Shown one piece after another: positions 36,132 through 42,153 of a DNA stretch of 64,000 bases. The notes under the pieces were generated by a model. That model was not told the DNA's origin, searched no databases, and was given only the letters and a program-made list of their open reading frames with translations. Position numbers and translations under genes: made by a program. This DNA comes from Opitutaceae bacterium (lineage in GTDB: Bacteria; Verrucomicrobiota; Verrucomicrobiia; Opitutales; Opitutaceae), in NCBI GenBank assembly GCA_018402455.1, contig JAGYIG010000004.1, positions 83,008 through 147,007 of the forward strand. The letters are read 5' to 3'. The stretch's first letter is position 1. Every line of letters starts with the position of its first letter.

Positions 36132-36193
36132 GGGGTCATGTCGTAAAAACGCAAATGCAGCGCCAGCGGAATTGCGTTTTACGACGTGACCCC
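36132..36193. repeat. 62-bp imperfect palindrome downstream of intI
   Basis: The left arm begins GGGGTCATGTCGTAAAAACG and the right arm is its near-complement, ending CGTTTTACGACGTGACCCC. The arms are about 23 bases with one mismatch and one extra A, around a 15-base centre. There is no T-run, so it is not an ordinary terminator. It resembles a REP-type or transposon-end palindrome. Confidence 0.65.
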
Positions 36194-36238
36194 TTACCCG
36201 CCTCCCCCAGCGCCTCCAAGCGCTCGGTTCAGGTTGTA

Positions 36239-36259
36239 GCCGGGCGCGGTGAGCCCGGT
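36239..36259. repeat. short palindromic repeat, copy 2 (GCCGGGC-N7-GCCCGGT)
   Basis: Same arms and spacing as the copy at 36068-36088, apart from one terminal base. Confidence 0.6.
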
Positions 36260-36300
36260 CCTCTGCCTCTCAGATCTCAGTTTTTCAGCTTTCAGCTGCC

Positions 36301-37542
36301 TCAGCCCACGTCCAAGGGACTGTGCACGCGCCGCGAGGCGGGCGAGGCCACATGGGTGTAGATCATCGTGGTCTCGATGCTCTTGTGACCCAGCAACTCC
36401 TGCACACTGCGCACATCCACCCCATCCTCCACCAAGTGCGTGGCGTAGCTGTGCCGCAACGTGTGGCAGGACACCGCCTTGTCGATTCTCGCCTCTCGAG
36501 CCGCGTTTTTCACCGCCGCCATGATCGTGTTCTTATGCACGTGGTGCCGCCGCCTTAAGCCCGAGCGCGGATCGTTGAGCAATGACTTGCTGGGAAAGAA
36601 CCACTGCCAGGCAAACTCCACCCCGGCACGCGGATACTTCACCTCCAGCGCGTGGGGCAGATAGACCCCGGGCACACCCGCCGCCAAGTCCTTGCCGTGA
36701 AGTTCCCGCAGCCGCTCGCACTGCCATTGCAACCGCGCCGCCAGCGAGCGCGGCAGCGGCACACTGCGATCCTTGTCCCCCTTACCAGCCCGCACGTAGA
36801 CGAGCTCGCGCTCCAGATCGACATCCTTCACCCGCAACCGCAGGCACTCGGTCAACCGCAACCCGGCCCCATAAATCAACTTGAGCATCAACCCCGTCGT
36901 GCCCTCGGTCACCGCCAGGAAACGTCTGATTTCCTCGCGACTCATCACCACCGGCAGTTTGCGTCCCCGCTTGGCCCGGATGGTTTCATCCAACTTGCCC
37001 AGCTCCCGCTCCAACACCTTGCCAAAGAAAAACAACAAGGCCGAGAACGCCTGATTTTGCGTCGCGGCCGCCACGTTGCGCCCCACCGCCAAATGTTCGA
37101 GAAAGCGCTGCACATGCCTCTCGTCCAATTCCGCCAGGGGCACGGCGGCATGAAACTCCAAAAACTGCCTCACCCACTGCGAGTAGGTCTGTTCCGTGCG
37201 CAACGCATAATGCCGCACCCGCAACGCGGTCCGCAACGCCCGTTCCCAATCCGCCCGATCAAATTCAACCCGGGAGGGCCCCGATCCGCCTGATCCGTTG
37301 TCCCCACCATGTGGGTCGGGCTTTACGCCCGACAACTCTTGTTCACCCCTGGATTGCTGAACCGGACCTTCGACTTTCGAATCGGTCGCCTCCATCCGTG
37401 CCTTCAACCGAAACCGTGGCCGCCAGCCATAGCCTTCCTCCTCCTCCCAATGCCAATTCTCGATACCACGAATAAACGCGGTTAACGCCTGCTTGGTCTG
37501 ATCCACGCGATACGACGCCTTGGGACCCTCTGACGCGGCCAA
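36301..37542 (-). CDS. intI: integron integrase (IntI-type tyrosine recombinase)
   Basis: A tyrosine recombinase with the features that set IntI apart from other integrases. The N-terminal core has RHYALRTEQTYSQWVRQFLE. The catalytic domain has GAGLRLTECLRLRVKDVDL (box I Arg), RAGKGDKDR (Lys), HTLRHSYATHL (His, Arg), LLGHKSIETTMIYTHV (His, nucleophile Tyr). The IntI-specific insertion is present as ALEVKYPRAGVEF then DPRSGLRRRHH. It recombines attI with cassette attC sites. The frame gives 413 residues from a TTG at 37542, or 364 from the ATG at 37395; both keep the catalytic core. Homology-like sequence continues upstream to an in-frame TGA near 37600. The gene is divergent from the cassette array to its right. 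Confidence 0.93.
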   Translation of the reverse strand: MAASEGPKASYRVDQTKQALTAFIRGIENWHWEEEEGYGWRPRFRLKARMEATDSKVEGPVQQSRGEQELSGVKPDPHGGDNGSGGSGPSRVEFDRADWERALRTALRVRHYALRTEQTYSQWVRQFLEFHAAVPLAELDERHVQRFLEHLAVGRNVAAATQNQAFSALLFFFGKVLERELGKLDETIRAKRGRKLPVVMSREEIRRFLAVTEGTTGLMLKLIYGAGLRLTECLRLRVKDVDLERELVYVRAGKGDKDRSVPLPRSLAARLQWQCERLRELHGKDLAAGVPGVYLPHALEVKYPRAGVEFAWQWFFPSKSLLNDPRSGLRRRHHVHKNTIMAAVKNAAREARIDKAVSCHTLRHSYATHLVEDGVDVRSVQELLGHKSIETTMIYTHVASPASRRVHSPLDVG

Positions 37543-37886
37543 CGCATCAAAATATGAGCGGGCGAGTATTCTCGCCTCGACCTGTTCCCCTTGTTTGCGG
37601 CAGTATCACAAAAAGCTTTCGAGATGAAAGGACCACCACCCCAGCTGTTTTTCGGTCAGATTGAGGCCTGAGCAGCGACCAAACGCGCACGCACGCCTTC
37701 GGCTCAGGATGTTTGGGCTAGACTGGCTGGACTCACCCGAATTCACGCGTCATAATGACGCTCCATTAAGAGCAAATCCCCTGCATCAAGTCCAGTTTTT
37801 TGGAATTTTATTTCATTAAGCACAATTTAATGTGCCTATACAACGTTAGGCACAAATTCCCTCAGTTAGGTTAACCAAATCCAGCT
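37543..37886. promoter_or_regulatory. intI leader and candidate attI region
   Basis: The 344 bases between intI and the first cassette gene. The part next to intI (37543-37670) reads as a continuation of the integrase N-terminus (GWWSFHLESFL, stop, YCRKQGEQVEARILARSYFD). Two sites fit the recombination core GTTRRRY: GTTAGGC at 37845-37851 and GTTAGGT at 37865-37871. One of these is the likely attI crossover point. The region is AT-rich relative to the rest (TTTTTTGGAATTTTATTTC), which fits promoters for intI and the cassettes. Confidence 0.55.
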
Positions 37887-38310
37887 ATGACCATCAAATG
37901 TATCGCACCCGTCGTATTAATCGGCATCTCGGCTCTCCTTCACGGCTGCGCCAGCGTGGACAAGTGGAAGCTCCCGAAAACTCATTATTCAGAGCACACC
38001 GTCCGCCGCTGAAGTCAGGTTATCGACAGGCCAGTCAGGCACTACACCTTTGAGGTGGAGGTTCCTCGAAAGGGCACGATCTTCGTTACGATCAAAAGGA
38101 CGGCTACAAGCCGCTCGAGACCCTTCGGCCCATCTCCAGTATTGACGGCGGCTCCCTCATCGGAACAGCAGCGATTTAATATTCCTGCCGATCGTGAATG
38201 ATATTGTCGATTACAAGACCGGCGCCAACTACTCTCATAAGCCAAACCCGCTCATTGTGACTTTGATTCCTGTCTCATCGCCGGAGTCCTACCAACGTGG
38301 CACCGCCGGC
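37887..38310 (+). pseudogene. first cassette: broken small lipoprotein
   Basis: The ATG at 37887 opens a lipoprotein N-terminus (MTIKCIAPVVLIGISALLHG, then Cys) that stops at 38012. The rest can be read in other frames: HYTFEVEVPRKGTIFVTIK, then DGYKPLETLRPISSIDGGS, then FLPIVNDIVDYKTGANYSHK and PNPLIVTLIP. One break is in an A run (IKKDGYKP needs one more A). The pattern with PEGA-like repeats and a membrane-proximal DYKTGA motif resembles small envelope lipoproteins often carried on integron cassettes. Mature function unknown. Confidence 0.55.
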
Positions 38311-38330
38311 AGCGATCCCCACTGTAAAGA

Positions 38331-38425
38331 GCCGAACAAGGCGCCAGAGTCAACGACCACGGCGTCACGCCTCCTGCTGCGCAGGAGTCGCGCCAGCAGT
38401 CGTGGCTCATCTTGGAGCGTTGATG
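38331..38425 (+). repeat. attC-like site 1
   Basis: Starts with R'' core GCCGAAC and ends with R' GTTGATG. The centre can fold into a long hairpin, including CTCCTGC-TGC-GCAGGAG with outer arms ACGAC/GTCGT. The text GGCTCATCTTGGAGC before R' is like the right ends of the other sites in this array. Confidence 0.6.
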
Positions 38426-38842
38426 AATAAGCGCCGTAACAGCCTGAGAGAAATCAGCTTGGGAGCGCTTGGAGGTTCATGGGGCGGAGCGAATCTTTGG
38501 AGGAAGGCTCTCCTACCCACGTTTCCATGCTAGCGGATCAAGGTGGCGGATGTTTTCCGAGAAGCTGAAGAGCATCAGGCGGTATGCGACCGATGTGCGA
38601 AGAGAAATCCCTTCAGGTCCACCACAAGCGTTACATTAAGTGGCTTAGCACTATGGGAGTATGATGTGTCCGATTTGGAAGTGCTTGCGAAGACTGCCAC
38701 CGTGAGCAACATGGCCTACCTCCCCAGAAAGGCGTAGCACTTCGCACAAAGGAGGAGGTCGAAGCCGAAAGGCAGGTCGTCATGAGTTCTTACTTCGACA
38801 CGATCCTTATGGTTCTTACGCCCATATTCACGGAAAAGGCTA
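38423..38842 (+). other. second cassette, no recognisable gene
   Basis: Short frames only: MNKRRNSLREISLGALGGSW from the ATG at 38423, overlapping R' of the first attC as cassette genes often do, and a 64-residue frame at 38543-38737. Neither matches a family I know. Probably a decayed cassette. It ends in GGCTA at 38839-38843, which could be the left part of an attC core interrupted by the element at 38843. Confidence 0.35.
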
Positions 38843-39029
38843 ATCGGGTAGGCGGAGGTAATTAGCCTCCGCCCCCTACCGGCATGCGGGTCCACGCCGA
38901 GCGGTTCGAAGGTTATCGGACCGTAGTTGGATAATGGATATGCGCCCACCTTTCGGTGAGCGAAGGCAGTCCCTGCCACTGTAGCCAGTCGTTGTGGAGG
39001 GCTTGGTTGAGGGTCGGGGATTTGGACAT
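38843..39029 (-). mobile_element. probable 3' remnant of a group II intron (reverse-transcriptase C-terminus plus terminal stem-loops)
   Basis: On the minus strand a 38-residue frame (39029 to 38913) reads LNQALHNDWLQWQGLPSLTE then RWAHIHYPTTVR and stops, resembling the last residues of group II intron maturases. It is followed by GAACCGCTCGGCGTGGACCC and GCATGCCGG, which looks like the small catalytic hairpin (domain V region), then a hairpin GGCGGAGG-loop-CCTCCGCC and the terminal TACCCGAT. The 5' part is missing. It lies opposite to the cassette genes, as known for group IIC introns in attC sites. The identification is by resemblance only. Confidence 0.45.
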
Positions 39030-39189
39030 CGCCCAGGATCCGGGCGCCGGTTCATCACATCGAAGCTGTCGTCTTATCGGGCAATGGCGGAACCTCGATT
39101 TTTAAACGAAGTGCCTCTAAAAAACCGCTGGGCAAAAATCCGCAGCGCACAACGTGATAGGTGACGGCCTGGCCCCTTTGGACTCCCCT

Positions 39190-39425
39190 CGACCAAGAAG
39201 GACCTGAGAAAGGGTGAAACCCGGGACCGGCTGCGTATTATCACCACCATTGAAGCGTTGAGTCTGATCCGTTTCCGCCGGGTTGCACAAAACAAGGGGC
39301 AGCAAGCAAAGCTACCGCATTCGCACCGGTAACTATCCGGATCCTGTATGATGTCCATTCCGGACACCTCGTAATTGAGGTCATCAAGGTTGGTCACCGA
39401 AGGGATGTCTACAGAACCTAACAAA
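39190..39425 (+). pseudogene. decayed RelE-type toxin cassette
   Basis: The C-terminal RelE pattern is clear across frames: RDRLRIITTIEAL, then DPFPPGCTK, then SYRIRTGNYRILYDV (needs removal of one C near 39330) and VIEVIKVGHRRDVYR. It parallels the intact toxin at 40265 (YRIRVGDYRVVYEI, RIAHRKDVYR). Several frame changes show it is dead or badly sequenced. An attC-like site follows immediately. Confidence 0.65.
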
Positions 39426-39487
39426 CCCACCAGTCAGTCAGAGAACTCCGTGCCGCGCAGCTATACCTCTGATCTGAATCGTTCCAG
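39416..39487 (+). repeat. attC-like site 2
   Basis: Begins with ACCTAAC, a perfect RYYYAAC core. The right end has TCTGATCTGAATCGTTCCAG, matching the CTCATCTGAAACGTT pattern of the other sites but with a degenerate R' core (GTTCCAG). It follows the RelE remnant. Confidence 0.5.
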
Positions 39488-39529
39488 AAGTGAAATTGAC
39501 CTTTCGATTCACCGCCCTACTTTGCGACC

Positions 39530-39740
39530 ATGAACTTGGGGGGCGATGATCACACCGATCCAGAGGGAGGCTTTTGGGCCAAGTGCCTTCCCTCCCCGGT
39601 TGCATTACCCAAGGTGAGACGTGGAAGAGCTGACAGCCAATCTCGGGAGGCCATTTCCCTTTGGCTCGAAGCGGGGAGAGCCCGATGCATCCGAGAACAA
39701 ACAGATTCTGGGATTGCGCTGTGGAAGCAGGTCACAGGAT
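39530..39740 (+). pseudogene. decayed HicB-type antitoxin cassette
   Basis: After the ATG at 39530 the pieces HTDPEGGFWAK, VPSLPGCITQGET, EELTANL and REAISLWLEAGE can be read in order, switching frame at about three single-base gaps. This is the standard HicB pattern (PSLPGC, then an EAISLWLEA helix). It is not functional as written. A HicA remnant follows. Confidence 0.65.
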
Positions 39741-39929
39741 CACCCAGCTAGCGAAAGCGTCGAAGCCCACCCCGGCTGGGTGCTAAAACGGTCCAAGGGA
39801 AGTCACCACATCTATCTCAAAACAGGGCATCGAGGCAGATTGTCATACCGATGCATGGCGATGTCCACTGAAAATTGGGCTTCTTCGCGCCCAGATGAAG
39901 ATCGCGGATCTGAAGGAGGGGACCTATAA
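39741..39929 (+). pseudogene. decayed HicA-type toxin cassette gene
   Basis: The pieces ITQLAKASKPTPAGW, VLKRSKGSHHIYLKTGHR, IVIPMHGD, PLKIGLLRAQMKIADLKEG and the terminal EGGDL with TAA at 39929 are in order but in different frames. GSHHIY holds the catalytic-type His of HicA. Gene order is HicB then HicA, the reverse of the intact hicAB at 14655, so this is an independent pair. Confidence 0.65.
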
Positions 39930-39944
39930 ACTCGAATCAGGTAA

Positions 39945-39974
39945 GGCGGAGGTAATTGCCTCCGCCTACCCGAT
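39945..39974 (+). repeat. hairpin repeat matching the end of the 38843 element
   Basis: GGCGGAGG, loop TAATTG, CCTCCGCC, then TACCCGAT. The same hairpin and trailing octamer occur in the opposite orientation at 38843-38873. The two copies form an inverted pair 1.1 kb apart. No reverse-transcriptase text is next to this copy. Confidence 0.6.
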
Positions 39975-40095
39975 CTTGCTCTGTATGGGCATACACCAAC
40001 CCAGGTAATTTTTGAAAGAGCGACGCGGCTTTTCTGACCTCTGGTGTTCGGTGAAGAAAGTTGCGTATCCAACCCCAATCTGAAATCTGTCCCCA

Positions 40096-40284
40096 ATGAG
40101 CGCCCAGTTTATCACCGACGAAAATGGCCAGCGCGTGGCGGTCGTGTTGCCGGTCGCTGACTACGAGGAGCTATTGGAAGATGTCGCCGACCTCGCCGCC
40201 GTGGCCGAGCGCCGGGAGGAGGAACGGATCAGTCTAGCCGAAGTAAAGCAGCGCCTGATTGCCGATGGGCTCTTACCGAGTTGA
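40096..40284 (+). CDS. Phd/RelB-like antitoxin (integron cassette)
   Basis: A 62-residue antitoxin: ITDENGQRVAVVLPVADYEE then LLEDVADLAAVAERREEERI. This is the Phd/YefM-like pattern of a short beta-strand DNA-binding part and an acidic helix that covers the toxin. It overlaps the toxin gene by 20 bases. It is the first intact cassette gene in the array. GC is lower than in neighbouring chromosomal genes. Confidence 0.82.
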   Translation: MSAQFITDENGQRVAVVLPVADYEELLEDVADLAAVAERREEERISLAEVKQRLIADGLLPS

Positions 40285-40525
40285 GCTGACACGCTCAGCG
40301 GAAAAGGACCTGAGGTGCATCGATCGATCCCAGACGGCGACGATTTACTCAGCCCTTGAGCGCTTGGAACAGGAGCCTCGTCCTCAGGGCACCAAAAAGT
40401 TGGCCGGAGCCAATCGGACCTATCGCATTCGGGTTGGCGACTACCGGGTAGTATATGAAATCGAAGACGACGTGTTGGTCGTTCTCGTGATTCGAATCGC
40501 CCACCGCAAAGACGTCTACCGATGA
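40265..40525 (+). CDS. RelE-family toxin (integron cassette)
   Basis: An 86-residue RelE-type mRNA interferase: YRVELTRSAEKDLRCIDRSQ at the N-terminus, KKLAGANRTYRIRVGDYRVV in the core and VIRIAHRKDVYR at the C-terminus, the canonical RelE ending. The start is the ATG at 40265 inside the antitoxin gene. Together with the antitoxin it forms a complete pair in one cassette, bounded on the right by an attC-like site 5 bases after its stop. Confidence 0.9.
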   Translation: MGSYRVELTRSAEKDLRCIDRSQTATIYSALERLEQEPRPQGTKKLAGANRTYRIRVGDYRVVYEIEDDVLVVLVIRIAHRKDVYR

Positions 40526-40529
40526 AATT

Positions 40530-40589
40530 ACCGAACCAATCGGCGCAGAAACGGCCACAAGTGGTCCCGTCTGAGCTGTATCGTTAGGC
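40530..40589 (+). repeat. attC-like site 3
   Basis: R'' ACCGAAC (40530-40536), R' GTTAGGC (40583-40589, perfect GTTRRRY). The interior folds as ACGGCCAC/GTGGTCCCGT around AA, extended by GCAGA/TCTGAGC. At 60 bases it is the length of a classical attC. Confidence 0.75.
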
Positions 40590-40597
40590 GAACAAAG

Positions 40598-41053
40598 ATG
40601 AAGCAGAGCATCGGATGCGTATCGGTTTTGGTGAAAGACTACGACGAGGCCATCGCCTACTACACCGGCGTGCTTGGCTTTCGGCTCGTGCGAGACGACG
40701 CTCTAGCAAAAGGGAAGCGTTGGGTTGTGGTGGCGCCGACGGGCGCGTCCGAATGCGGCTTGCTACTGGCGAGAGCGAAGAACGAAGCGGAGTTGAGCGC
40801 CGTCGGACGGCAGACTGGCGGACGCGTTTTTCTCTTCCTGCACACGGACGATTTCTGGCGAGACTATCGCGGGCTTTCGGAACGCGGCGTGCGCTTTTGC
40901 GAGGAACCGCGGGAAGAAATTTACGGCACGGTTGTGGTTTTTGAGGACGTCTACGGGAATCGCTGGGATTTGCTGCAACTCAAAACCGAGCCGAACCAGC
41001 CGACCGAGCCAACGAGTGCCAGCGCCTCGCACAGCCACTCGCGACTCATCTGA
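40598..41053 (+). CDS. VOC-superfamily (glyoxalase/bleomycin-resistance-like) protein (integron cassette)
   Basis: A 151-residue VOC protein: VSVLVKDYDEAIAYYTGVLG at the N-terminus, FLFLHTDDFWRDYRGLSERG in the middle and VVVFEDVYGNRWDLLQL at the end of the domain. The family includes glyoxalases, dioxygenases and antibiotic-binding proteins; the exact role cannot be read. The last 20 residues (NQPTEPTSASASHSHSRLI) are encoded by the following attC, a common sign of a cassette gene. Confidence 0.88.
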   Translation: MKQSIGCVSVLVKDYDEAIAYYTGVLGFRLVRDDALAKGKRWVVVAPTGASECGLLLARAKNEAELSAVGRQTGGRVFLFLHTDDFWRDYRGLSERGVRFCEEPREEIYGTVVVFEDVYGNRWDLLQLKTEPNQPTEPTSASASHSHSRLI

Positions 41054-41063
41054 AACGTTAGCC
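40990..41063 (+). repeat. attC-like site 4
   Basis: R'' GCCGAAC (40990-40996), R' GTTAGCC (41057-41063), with the array's shared ACTCATCTGAAAC just before R'. The VOC stop codon lies inside it. The inner pairing is weaker than in site 3. Confidence 0.65.
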
Positions 41064-41113
41064 GAGAAAATCGCTGACTTGCGGTTGCTTCGCTTATTCG
41101 CACGTTGCATACC

Positions 41114-41329
41114 ATGAGCATAGCTGAACTCCGTAAGTTACCACCAAACGAGAAATTGAAGATTCTCGAAGTGCTGTGGGGAGATTTGGCCGCCGACGAG
41201 GCATCTTTCGAGAGCCCCGCTTGGCACGAGGAGGAGTTACGCCGGACAGAACAAGATTTCAAGGCCGGAAAGGTCCCCGTCTTGGACTGGGAAGATGCGA
41301 AAAAAGAGCTCCGGTCCCAGTTCGAATGA
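41114..41329 (+). CDS. addiction-module antitoxin (TIGR02574-like, integron cassette)
   Basis: A 71-residue protein: MSIAELRKLPPNEKLKILEV then LWGDLAADEASFESPAWHEE. This is the pattern of the 'putative addiction module component' antitoxins, which pair with ParE/RelE toxins. Its stop overlaps the toxin start (ATGA, 41326-41329). Confidence 0.87.
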   Translation: MSIAELRKLPPNEKLKILEVLWGDLAADEASFESPAWHEEELRRTEQDFKAGKVPVLDWEDAKKELRSQFE

Positions 41330-41625
41330 AGGTCCGGATTCTGCGGTCCGGGTTGGAAGACCTCGCAGTCGGCCGCCGTTTCTACGACCAAAGGGCTGGA
41401 GGGATTGGCGGCTACTTCTTCGACAGTCTATTTTCCGAGATCGACTCACTTTCATTGTTCGCCGGCATTCATCGCGTTCAGTTCGGATTTCACCGCCTAC
41501 TGGCGAGGCGATTTCCATTCGCGATCTATTACCGAATTCTCGACGGTGAAGCCGTGGTATTCCGCGTCCTTGATTGCCGTCGCGACCCCAACTGGATTCA
41601 AAATGCACTGCGAAAAGCAGGCTAA
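41326..41625 (+). CDS. RelE/ParE-family toxin (integron cassette)
   Basis: A 99-residue toxin: KVRILRSGLEDLAVGRRFYD at the N-terminus, FHRLLARRFPFAIYYRILDG in the core and VVFRVLDCRRDPNWIQNALR at the end. This is the ParE/plasmid-stabilisation subgroup. The stop codon is part of the R'' core of the following attC (GGCTAAC), a compact cassette ending. Confidence 0.88.
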   Translation: MKVRILRSGLEDLAVGRRFYDQRAGGIGGYFFDSLFSEIDSLSLFAGIHRVQFGFHRLLARRFPFAIYYRILDGEAVVFRVLDCRRDPNWIQNALRKAG

Positions 41626-41680
41626 CCAATCCCTAGATACAACGCAGCTATCGCGCCGCGGCTCATCTCAAACGTTGATC
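41620..41680 (+). repeat. attC-like site 5
   Basis: R'' GGCTAAC (41620-41626), R' GTTGATC (41674-41680), 61 bases. The text GGCTCATCTCAAAC before R' matches sites 1 and 4. It is the last attC-like site I can find, so it marks the distal end of the array. Confidence 0.65.
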
Positions 41681-41730
41681 TAGCTGAAAGAATTTGCGCG
41701 GGGAACACCCTCTCACCCGACTCAGAGACC

Positions 41731-42120
41731 ATGGACGCTGAGGAGGTCGATGGCGTTGCATCCACGCTCGAAACTTCGATGGGCTCGGGTGGTTCCGACG
41801 CGACCGAGCGGATCGACCAGAAGAAGTGCCCGGTAGGCGGTTCAATTTGGATAGTAGCTGGATCCGACGGCCGAAAGAAGCGATTCATGACCCGAGCTCA
41901 CGCACCATGGTCTCCGACCCCTCTGGCTCGGCTCGAGTTTGTTTCGACCCTACTCGGCGTGAAGGAGGGGCCGCGCGTTCTGGGCGACTACGTGCTCAGC
42001 CAGGACGACTCGCTCGGCGAGGCCCGTTTTGACGGTATGGTCGCCGCCTGCGCCTACGGGATCGACATCCACGATCCCGACGGCGGCGAAGCCCGCGGCG
42101 GCGGGGCCGTGAGGCAATAG
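41731..42120 (+). pseudogene. fragment of an FAD-dependent oxidoreductase (PF12831-like)
   Basis: The frame is 129 residues but only the part from about 41920 is recognisable: TPLARLEFVSTLLGVKEGPR, VLGDYVLSQDDSLGEARFDG and ACAYGIDIHDPDGG. These fit the internal region of large FAD-dependent oxidoreductases common in this phylum. Both the FAD-binding N-terminus and the C-terminus are missing. It lies between the last attC and hppA, so it probably marks chromosomal sequence disrupted at the integron's edge. Confidence 0.55.
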
Positions 42121-42153
42121 TCGGCTCGCTCCCGCTCGCCGCTACGTTTCCGC

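Larger units (their letters stand above)
35912..36300. other. intergenic region with palindromic repeats between the sensor kinase and intI
   Basis: This 389-base gap holds the kinase promoter and three palindromes listed separately (36068-36088, 36132-36193, 36239-36259). No gene is visible. Confidence 0.6.

Noticed and set aside
38715..38979. 87-codon minus-strand frame as a protein gene
   Set aside because: It runs across the hairpin and domain V-like sequence of the probable intron remnant and reads the maturase end out of frame.
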